From CAZZKF01 sp964654995 (lineage in GTDB: Bacteria > Pseudomonadota > Alphaproteobacteria > CAZZKF01): 12,020 nt of DNA. Under the pieces are notes generated by a model. That model saw nothing but the letters and a program-made list of their open reading frames with translations. It was not told the origin of the DNA and searched no databases. Made by a program: the position numbers and the translations under genes. Location of the stretch: positions 1 to 12,020 of the forward strand of contig CAZZKF010000073.1 in NCBI GenBank assembly GCA_964654995.1, read 5' to 3'. Of the stretch, positions 1-6,786 are shown piece after piece (the stretch's first letter is position 1; each line of letters begins with the position of its first letter).

Positions 1-658
1 CGCCGGCGGCCTCGGAGACCTCGAAATAGTCGTGCCCGTCGATCAGCACGCCGGGCATGCCGAAGGCGGCGGCGCGGTTGACGATGTCGCCGCAGGCAAT
101 GGTGTAGTCGGCGCCGGTCGATTCGGCGTAGCCGTTGTTTTCATAGACGAAAATCGCCGGCACCTGCCAGATGGCGGCGAGGTTCATGGACTCAAAGACA
201 CTGCCCTGATTGGACGCGCCGTCGCCGATAAAGGCGATCGCCACGCCGGTCTCGCCCAGGGTCTTGATGGTCAGCGCCGCACCGACCGTCAGCGGCGCAC
301 CGCCGCCAACGATGCCGTTGGCACCCAGCATGCCGCGCGCGATATCGGCGATATGGATCGAGCCGCCCTTGCCCCGGCACAGGCCGTCTCGCCGGCCGTA
401 AATCTCCAGCATCATGGCCTGCGGGTCGCTGCCGAACGCAATGCAGTGACCGTGGCCGCGATGGGTGGTGGCGACGTAATCGCGGCCCGGCTCCAGATGT
501 TCGAGAACGCCGACGGCCGCCGCCTCCTGCCCGGCCGACAGGTGGACGAACCCGGGAATGTCGCCGCTGGCGAATTCCTCATGAAGACGGTCCTCGAAGG
601 CCCGGATGGTGCGCATCGTGCGATACGCCCCAAGCAACTCTTCGCGACTGCGTTGCAC
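1..658 (-). CDS. Thiamine-diphosphate-dependent dehydrogenase E1 alpha subunit, second copy (3' end cut by window edge)
   Basis: The 219 visible codons encode the E1 alpha subunit of a 2-oxo acid or acetoin dehydrogenase, a cytoplasmic enzyme that uses thiamine diphosphate with an E1 beta partner and passes the acyl group to a lipoyl E2. Seen: the conserved THRGHGH segment at residues 65-71, DGLCRGKGGS at 91-100, and the ThDP/Mg motif GDGASNQG at 145-152 followed by ENNGYAEST at 173-181. The start is a GTG, chosen because the next residues (QRSREELL) align with the ATG start of the E1 alpha gene at 2774-1803 and a GGAGGGAG site lies just upstream. The two E1 alphas look roughly half identical by eye. 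It is 107 nt downstream of the E1 beta gene, the widest gap in the cluster. The C-terminus lies beyond position 1. The family call is firm; the substrate is unknown. Confidence 0.9.
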   Translation of the reverse strand, partial: MQRSREELLGAYRTMRTIRAFEDRLHEEFASGDIPGFVHLSAGQEAAAVGVLEHLEPGRDYVATTHRGHGHCIAFGSDPQAMMLEIYGRRDGLCRGKGGSIHIADIARGMLGANGIVGGGAPLTVGAALTIKTLGETGVAIAFIGDGASNQGSVFESMNLAAIWQVPAIFVYENNGYAESTGADYTIACGDIVNRAAAFGMPGVLIDGHDYFEVSEAAG

Positions 659-667
659 GTTTCTGCA

Positions 668-675
668 CTCCCTCC
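668..675 (-). promoter_or_regulatory. Ribosome-binding site for the GTG-started E1 alpha
   Basis: On the minus strand the sequence reads GGAGGGAG, then nine bases, then GTG at 658. This fixes the start of the second E1 alpha. Another GTG just upstream (668-666) is in a different frame and would open an unrelated reading frame, so it is not the start. Confidence 0.65.
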
Positions 676-765
676 GTAATTGACTGGCCGCGCTCGATCG
701 TCCTTGTCCACATCCCTAGCACGGGCAGGCGCGCCCGGGATGACGCAACCTGCCTAGAATGCTTG

Positions 766-1779
766 CTAATTTTGCCAGGCCACGGTGCGGCGCACGGCCT
801 CGATGACCCGCGGCGCGTCGGGCACATAGATTTGTTCGAGATTGGGCGCCGCCGGGATCGGCACATGCGGCGGGGTGATCCGGGCAATCGGCGCCTTCAG
901 GGCGCCGAAGGCGTGTTCGGCCACCAGCGCCGCAATGTCGCCGGCCATGCCGCAGCGCGGGCCGGATTCATCGACGATCACCAGCCGACCCGTCGCCTCG
1001 ACGCTTTCCAGGATGGTTTCGTCATCCAAAGGCGTGGTGGTGCGGGGATCGATGATCTCGCACTCAATGCCGTCCTGCGCCAGGGTGTCGGCTGCCTCCT
1101 GCACCACATGCACCATGCGCGAGAGTGCCACGATGGTCACATCGCCGCCGTCGCGGACGATGTTGGCTTCGCCGAACGGGATGGCGTAGGGCTCGTCGGG
1201 CACGTCCTCGCTCATCTCGTACAAGAGCTTGTGCTCGCAGAAGATCACCGGGTCGTCGTCGCGGATGGCCTGGATCAGCAGCCCCTTGGCGTCATAGGGG
1301 CCGGACGGGATCACCACCTTCAGGCCGGCGAAATAGCTGAAGATCGGATAGAGCGTCTGCGAATGCTGGGACGAGATCGACAGCCCGGCGCCGATCATCG
1401 TGCGCACGGTCAGGGGCAGCCGGTCCTGGCCGCCGAAGATATAGCGGTACTTGGCCGCCTGATTGCAGATCTGATCGAAACAGACGCCGACGAAATCGCA
1501 GAACATCAGGTCGGCGATCGGGCGCAGGCCGGCAGCCGCCGCGCCGATGGCACAGCCCATGTAGCCGGCCTCGCTGATCGGCGTGTCCAGCACCCGGTGC
1601 TCGCCGAAGGTGCCGATCAGGCCCTTTGTGACCCCCAGCGGCCCGCCCCAGGCATCGCGCTCGCCGCCCGCGCCAGCGCCGCCGGCAATATCCTCGCCCA
1701 TGACGACGACGGTCTCGTCGCGCCGCATTTCCTGAAAAATCGCCTCGTTGATCGCCTGACGGTAACTCTTGGCCGGCAT
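766..1779 (-). CDS. Acetoin dehydrogenase-like E1 beta subunit (transketolase-like)
   Basis: This 337-aa protein has the full length usual for E1 beta subunits of acetoin and pyruvate dehydrogenase complexes. It pairs with E1 alpha in a cytoplasmic alpha2beta2 ThDP enzyme. Seen: an N-terminal Pyr domain with VMGEDIAGGAGAGGE at about residues 26-40 (Glu29 in the position of the cofactor-activating glutamate), GVTKGL, DTPISEAGYMGCAIGAA at 65-81, the QHSQ catalytic loop at 138-141 (His139), and a C-terminal transketolase_C-like domain from about 205 (GRLVIVDESGPRCGMAGDIA). Stretches such as WGGPLGVTKGL and LLIQAIRDDDPVIFCEHK resemble AcoB of the acetoin system more than PdhB, from memory. It follows the first E1 alpha by 23 nt with an AGGGG site upstream, so the two are probably co-translated. 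The true substrate could be another acyloin, a diketone or a 2-oxo acid. Confidence 0.9.
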   Translation of the reverse strand: MPAKSYRQAINEAIFQEMRRDETVVVMGEDIAGGAGAGGERDAWGGPLGVTKGLIGTFGEHRVLDTPISEAGYMGCAIGAAAAGLRPIADLMFCDFVGVCFDQICNQAAKYRYIFGGQDRLPLTVRTMIGAGLSISSQHSQTLYPIFSYFAGLKVVIPSGPYDAKGLLIQAIRDDDPVIFCEHKLLYEMSEDVPDEPYAIPFGEANIVRDGGDVTIVALSRMVHVVQEAADTLAQDGIECEIIDPRTTTPLDDETILESVEATGRLVIVDESGPRCGMAGDIAALVAEHAFGALKAPIARITPPHVPIPAAPNLEQIYVPDAPRVIEAVRRTVAWQN

Positions 1780-1802
1780 GTCACTGAATCCCCTGGTAAG
1801 CC

Positions 1803-2774
1803 CTACAGCTCGCTGACATAGACATCGCGCTCCAGGTCCTCGGCCGGCGGCAATGGCGCGGCGATCGCCTGCGCATAGGCGTCCTCGATCACTTGCGCCA
1901 CTTCCGCATCGACCGCATCCAGTTGCGCGTCATCAAGCAGGCCGGCTGCCGTGACCCGGGCGCGAAAACGTTTCAGGCAGTCCTTGTTGGCGCGATAGTC
2001 CTCGACCTCGCCGGGCGGGCGATAGGTCTGGGCATCGCCCTCGAAATGGCCGTAATAGCGCCGCTGCTTGAGCTCAATGAGGCTGGGGCCGTCGCCGGCA
2101 CGGGCGCGCGCGACGGCCGCGCGCACCGCCTCGTAGACGGCGAAATAGTCGTGGCCGTCGACGATCTCGCCGGGCATGTCGAAGGCGCCGGCACGGCGCG
2201 CGATGTCCTTGCCGGCAATCGCGTAATCGGCGGCCGTCGATTCGGCATAGCCGTTGTTCTCGAACACGAAGATCACCGGCAGCGTCCAGATCGAAGCGAG
2301 ATTGAGGGCCTCCGAGACCACGCCTTGATTGGCCGCCCCGTCGCCGATCAGCGCCACCGCGACCCCGCCGGTCCCGAGATTGCGCATCGCCAGCGCCGTG
2401 CCGCAGGCCAGCGCCGCACCGCTGCCGACCCCGGAGTTGGCGCCTGAGAGCCCGTGTTCGCGGTCATGCAGATGGGCCGAGCCGCCGCGCCCCCGGCACA
2501 GGCCGTCGCCGCGGCAGTAGATTTCCTTGGCCACCGCCACCGGGTCGGCGCCCTTGGCCAGCGCCGGTCCGTGCGCCCGGTGGGTGGAATGCAGCACGTC
2601 GCGCTCGCTCAGGTTGGCGCAGACGCCGGCGGCGGAGGCCTCCTGGCCGACATAGAGATGGACGAAACCGGGCACACCACCGGCGGCGAACTCGACATGC
2701 ATGCGCTCATCGAACTCGCGCATCAGGCGCATCGAACGGTAGGCGGCCAGCAATTCCTCACGACTTTGTTGCAT
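1803..2774 (-). CDS. Acetoin dehydrogenase-like E1 alpha subunit, first copy
   Basis: A 323-aa E1 alpha subunit, complete and of normal family length. It should bind ThDP together with the adjacent E1 beta and decarboxylate or cleave a 2-oxo acid or acyloin. Seen: GFVHLYVGQEA at 36-46, GDGLCRGRGGSAHLHD at 89-104, the ThDP motif GDGAANQG at 144-151, ENNGYAEST at 172-180, and RYYGHFEGDAQTYR at 239-252, a segment typical of acetoin dehydrogenase alpha subunits. At 64-70 it reads THRAHGP, where the second copy has THRGHGH, so a histidine is replaced by Pro70. The ATG is preceded by GGAGG at seven bases. It lies 32 nt after the VOC gene, and a hairpin sits in that gap. The E1 alpha family is clear; acetoin specificity is inferred from resemblance and from the neighbouring AcoB-like subunit. 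Confidence 0.9.
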   Translation of the reverse strand: MQQSREELLAAYRSMRLMREFDERMHVEFAAGGVPGFVHLYVGQEASAAGVCANLSERDVLHSTHRAHGPALAKGADPVAVAKEIYCRGDGLCRGRGGSAHLHDREHGLSGANSGVGSGAALACGTALAMRNLGTGGVAVALIGDGAANQGVVSEALNLASIWTLPVIFVFENNGYAESTAADYAIAGKDIARRAGAFDMPGEIVDGHDYFAVYEAVRAAVARARAGDGPSLIELKQRRYYGHFEGDAQTYRPPGEVEDYRANKDCLKRFRARVTAAGLLDDAQLDAVDAEVAQVIEDAYAQAIAAPLPPAEDLERDVYVSEL

Positions 2775-2793
2775 GCCCCTGCCTCCTCAACTC

Positions 2794-2820
2794 TCCGCCG
2801 GCGCCATCACGGCCGGCGGA
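2794..2820 (-). other. Perfect 9-bp hairpin across the VOC gene stop codon
   Basis: Bases 2794-2802 and 2812-2820 are perfect inverted repeats (TCCGCCGGC and GCCGGCGGA) around a 9-base loop that contains the VOC stop codon (TGA, 2809-2807). No T-tract follows on the minus strand; the GGAGG site of the E1 alpha gene comes soon after. It is therefore not a standard intrinsic terminator. It could act as an mRNA-processing or stability element, or reduce read-through into the E1 genes. The function is inferred. Confidence 0.5.
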
Positions 2821-3328
2821 TCGGGTCGCTGCCATCCCAGTCGCGGGCGGCGGCCGCCATGTTGCCGAACAGATCGGCGACCTTGGGTGTCCACTCGATG
2901 AGTTCGATCATGCCGCCCAATTCGGCCACCGTATCCATGTAGGCAAAGCGGTCGCCGACCGCGACGCGCCCAGTGAACGCCAGCTCGTGGCCCATGTCCC
3001 GGTAGCGCGCAACGTCGTCGTCGAAGGTGTCGGTGGCGACGCCCCAGTGGTGGAATCCTTCGCCGTCACGCCCGTGAACGTCGCGGTAGACGGACGGCCC
3101 ATCGTCGTGCTGATAGATGAACTCGACGCAGACCCCGCCGGAAAAGCCGAGCGCGATCGAAATGTCGGGATCGGTGGGCTGACCGCGATAGGTGGTGTCC
3201 ATCGCCTGGAAATGTTCGAGCACGAAGAACGGCCCGGCGTTCATGTGCTTGATCCAGCGCTCCAGCGCCGCATCGAGGTCCTGCACGACATAGGCGACCT
3301 GCAGTATCTGTCCGACCGGTTGGATCAT
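2807..3328 (-). CDS. VOC superfamily (glyoxalase_4 / methylmalonyl-CoA epimerase-like) protein
   Basis: A 173-aa cytoplasmic protein of the vicinal oxygen chelate fold, built from two beta-alpha-beta-beta-beta modules. Members isomerise, epimerise or open small oxygenated substrates with a divalent metal. Seen: module 1 at about residues 8-72 (QVAYVVQDLDAAL, then GPFF and YRGQP, ending VCVEF), module 2 at about 92-145 (FHHWGVATDTFDDDVARY, ending GGMIELIE), and a C-terminal WDGSDPIRR at 164-172 that I recall from this epimerase-like subgroup. Candidate metal ligands are Gln10, Glu70, His93 or His94, and Glu142. Gln10 replaces the first-strand histidine found in most glyoxalases. The start has GGAGG six bases upstream and lies 23 nt after the second SDR. 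It probably acts on an intermediate made by the SDRs. The exact reaction is unknown. Confidence 0.85.
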   Translation of the reverse strand: MIQPVGQILQVAYVVQDLDAALERWIKHMNAGPFFVLEHFQAMDTTYRGQPTDPDISIALGFSGGVCVEFIYQHDDGPSVYRDVHGRDGEGFHHWGVATDTFDDDVARYRDMGHELAFTGRVAVGDRFAYMDTVAELGGMIELIEWTPKVADLFGNMAAAARDWDGSDPIRRP

Positions 3329-3351
3329 CTGCTGTCCTCCGCAAAACTGTT

Positions 3352-4134
3352 CTAGGGATTGAGGTTCATGCCGCCGTCGACGACCAGTTGCTCGCCGGTC
3401 ACATGCCGCGATTCCTCCGACACCAGATAGAGGACGGCATAGGCGACATCATCCGCCGTGCCCATTTCGCCGAGCGGGATCTTCTTTGTGAGCCCGGCGC
3501 GCACTTCATCGACGCTGGCGCCCACCTGTTTGGCCAGCTCGGCCGACAACTGATCGTGCATCGGTGTGCGGATCTGCCCGGGATGAATGGAATTGCAGCG
3601 GATGTTGTAGCCGGCCTGCGCGCAGTGCAGCGCCACCGACATGGTGAGCTGGCGGACCGCCGCCTTGCTCGCCCCATAGGCGGTGATGAACGGGGTGGCC
3701 ACCAGCGCGGCAATCGACGAGATGTTGACGATGGCGCCGCCGCCCGAATCCCGCATCGCCGGAATCGCGTGCTTGCAGCCCAGAAAGATGCCCGTGGCAT
3801 TGACCGCGATCACCCGGTTCCAGGTCTCGAGCGGCGTCGTCTCCGGGTCGTTGCCGGGGCCCGCTTCGCCAATGCCGGCGTTATTCACCAGAATGTCGAG
3901 GCCGCCGAATTCGCCCATCACGTCGGTGATCAGGGCCTGCCAGCCGGCCTCATCGGCAACGTCCTGGGCGCGAAAGCGGGCACCGATGGCGTCGGCCGCC
4001 TCCCTTCCCGCCTGTTCGTTGACGTCGGTGATCGTCACGCGCGCCCCTTCGCGGACCAGAAGCGCAGCCGTAGCCCGGCCCAACCCCGAAGCCCCGCCGG
4101 TGACGACTGCGATCTTGCCATCCACGCGTCCCAT
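3352..4134 (-). CDS. Short-chain dehydrogenase/reductase, classical type (second of a tandem pair)
   Basis: A 260-aa classical SDR, expected to interconvert a secondary alcohol and a ketone with NAD(H) in the cytoplasm. Seen: the cofactor motif TGGASGLG at 12-19, Asp37 at the end of the second strand (favours NAD over NADP), NNAG at 84-87, catalytic Ser140, Tyr153 and Lys157 (YGASK), PG at 185-186, and the C-terminal VVDGGMNLNP. I chose the ATG at 4134 because GAGGGG lies five bases upstream and the family sequence MGRVDGKIAVVTGG starts there. A GTG at 4155, which overlaps the previous gene's TGA as GTGA, would add seven residues (MSARGAE) and cannot be excluded. It is clearly paralogous to the SDR upstream, sharing phrases such as TGIFLGCKHA versus TGTFLGCKHA. 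The substrate is unknown. Confidence 0.9.
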   Translation of the reverse strand: MGRVDGKIAVVTGGASGLGRATAALLVREGARVTITDVNEQAGREAADAIGARFRAQDVADEAGWQALITDVMGEFGGLDILVNNAGIGEAGPGNDPETTPLETWNRVIAVNATGIFLGCKHAIPAMRDSGGGAIVNISSIAALVATPFITAYGASKAAVRQLTMSVALHCAQAGYNIRCNSIHPGQIRTPMHDQLSAELAKQVGASVDEVRAGLTKKIPLGEMGTADDVAYAVLYLVSEESRHVTGEQLVVDGGMNLNP

Positions 4135-4151
4135 CTCCGCCCCTCGCGCGC

Positions 4152-4937
4152 TCACGAGGCCGGGCTGTGGCGGGACGGCAAGCCGGCGGTCGTGCCGCCG
4201 TCGACGACCAGCGCCGAGCCGGTGATCATGGCCGCCTCATCCGAGGCCAGGAACAACACCGCGTCCGCCACCTCCTGCGGCTTCGCCACCCGCCCCAAAG
4301 GCACCAGTTCGGCCATGCCGGCGAGCATTGCTTCACGCCCGCCGAGCGCTTCGGCCACCGGATCGAGCATTTCGGTATCGACATAGGTCGGGTGGACCGA
4401 ATTGCAGCGGATACCAAGCCCCCGGGCGGCGCAATTGAGCGCCACCGACTTGGTCAGCAAAGTCACGCCGCCCTTGCTGGCGGCGTAAGCCGCGATGTCG
4501 CCGCCGCCGACCAGCCCGGCCACCGACGAGATGTTGATGATCGAGCCGCCACCCGCCTCGCGCATGGCGAGGACCGCGTGCTTGCAGCCGAGAAAGGTGC
4601 CGGTGAGATTGACCGCCAGAACCGCGTTCCAGTCGCCGAGCGAGGTGTCCCAGAAATCGCCGGCAACGCCGATGCCGGCGCAGTTGACCAGAATGTCGAG
4701 GCCGCCGAAGTCGGCAACCGCGTGCTCGACCGCCACCACCCAGGCGTCCTCATCGGTCACGTCGAGGGGCACGAACAGGGCGGATGCGCCGATATCACGC
4801 ACCGTCGCCTGGCCGCCGTCCGCGTTGATGTCGGCCACCACGACGCGCGCGCCTTCGCGGGCCAGCGTCCGGCACACCGCCCGGCCGATGCCCGAGGCGC
4901 CGCCGGTAACCAGGGCGACCTTGCCATCGACACGCAT
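4152..4937 (-). CDS. Short-chain dehydrogenase/reductase, classical type (first of a tandem pair)
   Basis: A 261-aa classical SDR of normal length, likely an NAD-dependent alcohol or ketone oxidoreductase. Seen: TGGASGIG at 11-18, acidic Asp36 (NAD preference), D59-V60 (adenine-ring pocket), NCAG at 85-88 where most members have NNAG, catalytic Ser138, Tyr151 and Lys155 (YAASK), and VVDGG at 244-248. The ATG at 4937 is preferred: it lies four bases after the esterase stop and has AAGGGG about eight bases upstream. A longer frame back to 5018 would add 27 residues and overlap the esterase, and it does not look like SDR sequence. The C-terminal tail TTAGLPSRHSPAS runs past the usual end of the fold. 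It is co-transcribed with the paralogous SDR that follows, so the pair may oxidise two hydroxyls or two stereoisomers of one substrate. Confidence 0.9.
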   Translation of the reverse strand: MRVDGKVALVTGGASGIGRAVCRTLAREGARVVVADINADGGQATVRDIGASALFVPLDVTDEDAWVVAVEHAVADFGGLDILVNCAGIGVAGDFWDTSLGDWNAVLAVNLTGTFLGCKHAVLAMREAGGGSIINISSVAGLVGGGDIAAYAASKGGVTLLTKSVALNCAARGLGIRCNSVHPTYVDTEMLDPVAEALGGREAMLAGMAELVPLGRVAKPQEVADAVLFLASDEAAMITGSALVVDGGTTAGLPSRHSPAS

Positions 4938-4941
4938 CGCC

Positions 4942-5895
4942 CTACCCCTTGCCCAGTGCGGCCAGATGCCGGGCGATACACGCCAGACCCTGGCGGCCGG
5001 CATCGAGCGCCCCGGCAAACGACAGGAAGCCGTGGATGGTGCCCTCGAAACAGACCTGCTCGACCGGCACCCCGGCCGCTTTCAGCCGCTCGCCATAGGC
5101 CTTGCCTTCATCGACCAGCGGGTCATGGCCGGCGGTGAGGATCAGCGCCGGCGGCAGGCCGCTCAAGTCCGCGGCAAGGATCGGCGAGGCCCGCGTATCA
5201 TCGGCCTGATCCGGGGCCTCGAGATACATGTCGGTGAGCCACACCATGTCGTCATAGGACAGGAAATAGTCGCCGCCGCCGAACGCCTTGCGCGAGGCAT
5301 AGTCGGCATCGACGTGCATGTCCACGACCGGATAGGCAAGGATCTGGGCGGCGATCGCCGGGCCGCCGCGATCCCGGGCCATGAGGCTGACGGCGGCGGA
5401 AAGATTGCCACCCGCTGAGTCGCCGGTGACCGCGATGCGCCCGGCATCGCCGCCGAGCTCATCGGCGTGACCGCTGGCCCAGACGAGCGCCGCGAAACAA
5501 TCCTCGACAGCGGCCGGAAACTTGTGCTCGGGCGAGCGCCGGTAATCGACATTGACGACGATGACGTGGCCCTCGGCGCAGTAATAGCGGGCCATGGAAT
5601 CATGGGTTTCCAGATCGCCGAGCGCGAAGCCGCCGCCGTGGAACAGCAGCAGGATCGGCGGGCGGGCGGGCGTATCGCCGGCCTCGGGCCAGTAGATGCG
5701 CACCGGCACCTCGCCCGCGGGGCCGGGGATGGTGCGGTCGATATGGCGGGCAACCGGCGTCGGCGGGATATCGAGCATGCCCGACATCTGCCGCAAGGCT
5801 TCGCGCGCCGCCTCGACGGAAAGCTGATGAAGCGGCGGCTGGCCGCCTTCCTCCATCTGCCGCAGCAGGGCGACGGTCTGGGCATCGAGGGTCAT
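4942..5895 (-). CDS. Alpha/beta hydrolase, hormone-sensitive-lipase family (bacterial family IV esterase)
   Basis: A 317-aa carboxylic-ester hydrolase of the HSL type, probably cytoplasmic since no signal peptide is seen. Seen: the oxyanion-hole motif HGGG at 86-89, the YRRSPEHKFPAA segment at 118-129 typical of the family, the nucleophile elbow GDSAGG at 158-163 (Ser160), the acid in HDPL (Asp258), and the catalytic His288 in IHGF. An N-terminal helical cap of about 50 residues precedes the core, as in known members. Its ATG overlaps the stop of the upstream gene by one base (TAATG), and GGAGG lies eight bases before it, so translation is probably coupled. In this operon it likely releases the alcohol that the two SDRs then oxidise, or hydrolyses a lactone or acyl ester of the imported substrate. 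The family and catalytic triad are firm. Confidence 0.93.
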   Translation of the reverse strand: MTLDAQTVALLRQMEEGGQPPLHQLSVEAAREALRQMSGMLDIPPTPVARHIDRTIPGPAGEVPVRIYWPEAGDTPARPPILLLFHGGGFALGDLETHDSMARYYCAEGHVIVVNVDYRRSPEHKFPAAVEDCFAALVWASGHADELGGDAGRIAVTGDSAGGNLSAAVSLMARDRGGPAIAAQILAYPVVDMHVDADYASRKAFGGGDYFLSYDDMVWLTDMYLEAPDQADDTRASPILAADLSGLPPALILTAGHDPLVDEGKAYGERLKAAGVPVEQVCFEGTIHGFLSFAGALDAGRQGLACIARHLAALGKG

Positions 5896-6623
5896 TATCC
5901 GCCCTCCCCCCGGCCAGCGGCCGGCGGCGCGGTGAAAAACAGCCGCAGCTCGGTGCCGATCCGGATCGGCCCGGCGGGATCGAATTCGGTGAAATGATTG
6001 CGCTCGATAAAGGCGCCGCGGGCGCCGGCGAATGCGCCGCTGCCGCCGACGATCAGGCCGCGGCCGTCCGACCCAGGGCCGACGCTGGTGGTCATGTCAT
6101 ACTCGCCCTGCCAGCTCTCGCCGGTCTCGAGCGCCGGGCCCATGATCTCGGCGGCGAAGCTGCCGGATTGCTCCTGCTCGACCAGAAAAACCGCACCGCG
6201 CCCCGGGATCACCACCGTCCACACCGTGTCCCACACGGCCTTGCCGGTCATGAAGGTCTCGGCCATGTCGGGCGGAAAGACCTCGAGCTCGGAGGCAAAT
6301 CCGATGACCTCGCCTTGCCTGTTGCGGACCTTGGCGAGAATGCCCATGGACGTCCTGATCGCCGGTTCCTCGAAGCGGGGAATGCCCTCGGGAAAGGGCT
6401 TCAGGAACATGCTGCCGTCATTGGTCAGCGCCACCCCGTCATCGGGAAAGGTGAGGAAGAAGGACTCGACGGTTTCCTTTGCCGCCTCTTGCCTGGCCGC
6501 CCCGGCCGGTGGTGCCGGGGTCTTGCCGGCATCGCCGGCATCGCGCCCTCCTGTTCCGATCCAGGCCCAGGCAATGCCGGCGCCGGCGATCAGGCCGATG
6601 GCGGCCGCGCTCCAGTTGTTCAT
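5895..6623 (-). CDS. Membrane-anchored protein of unknown function with an allene-oxide-cyclase-like C-terminal motif
   Basis: A 242-aa protein I do not recognise as a named family. Residues 5-22 (SAAAIGLIAGAGIAWAWI) form one hydrophobic segment near the N-terminus with no clear cleavage site, so it is probably anchored in the inner membrane with the rest in the periplasm. An Ala/Pro/Gly-rich linker (24-45) follows, then a beta-rich domain (about 50-233). Its GGSGAFAGARGAF at 193-205, followed by strands ending in a RIGTELRLFF phrase, recalls dirigent and allene-oxide-cyclase-like barrels, which bind small hydrophobic ligands. That link is only a motif resemblance. The ATG at 6623 has AGGGG about eight bases upstream; a longer frame to 6713 adds 30 residues without character. 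Its stop overlaps the esterase start (TAATG). It could be an envelope ligand-binding protein or cyclase/isomerase for the pathway. Confidence 0.8.
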   Translation of the reverse strand: MNNWSAAAIGLIAGAGIAWAWIGTGGRDAGDAGKTPAPPAGAARQEAAKETVESFFLTFPDDGVALTNDGSMFLKPFPEGIPRFEEPAIRTSMGILAKVRNRQGEVIGFASELEVFPPDMAETFMTGKAVWDTVWTVVIPGRGAVFLVEQEQSGSFAAEIMGPALETGESWQGEYDMTTSVGPGSDGRGLIVGGSGAFAGARGAFIERNHFTEFDPAGPIRIGTELRLFFTAPPAAGRGEGG

Positions 6624-6732
6624 GGCCTTTCCCCTCGATCCTCTGCAGTGGCGATCGATCCCCGCAGACAGCTTGCCGCCATACGTGTCTCCGGTCCAGT
6701 CCCCGCCAATCATGCGGCCATCCAGCGAGCCA
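6624..6732 (-). promoter_or_regulatory. Leader and presumed promoter region of the catabolic operon
   Basis: This is the space between the receptor terminator and the first gene of the minus-strand operon. Because the terminator should block read-through, a promoter is expected here. I see no convincing -35/-10 pair. Near the gene, on the minus strand, GGATCGA occurs twice (GGGGATCGATCG and AGAGGATCGAGGGG), the second copy merging with the ribosome-binding site. The promoter itself is inferred. Confidence 0.3.
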
Positions 6733-6773
6733 CGAAAGAAACGGTCCGGGACGGGATGACCCCGCCCCGGACC
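6733..6773 (-). terminator. Rho-independent terminator after the TonB-dependent receptor gene
   Basis: Bases 6743-6773 form a stem of 12 pairs with one A/C mismatch and a 5-base loop (arms GGTCCGGG.CGGG and CCCG.CCCGGACC on the plus strand). Read on the minus strand, the stem is followed at once by GTTTCTTTC (6742-6734), a T-rich tract. It begins 14 nt after the receptor stop codon, so it should end the receptor transcript before the operon headed by the 6623 gene. Confidence 0.8.
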
Positions 6774-6786
6774 CAGACCGGTGAGG

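Noticed and set aside
722..737. Small hairpin CGGGC/GCCCG between E1 beta and the second E1 alpha
   Set aside because: Only five pairs and no T-tract after it on the minus strand, so not a terminator; likely chance in GC-rich DNA.
763..1821. Plus-strand open frame of 352 codons opposite E1 beta
   Set aside because: The antisense shadow of a clear E1 beta gene; no family resemblance and no ribosome-binding site.
3388..5418. Several plus-strand frames over the SDR and esterase genes
   Set aside because: Shadows of genes with intact catalytic motifs on the minus strand.
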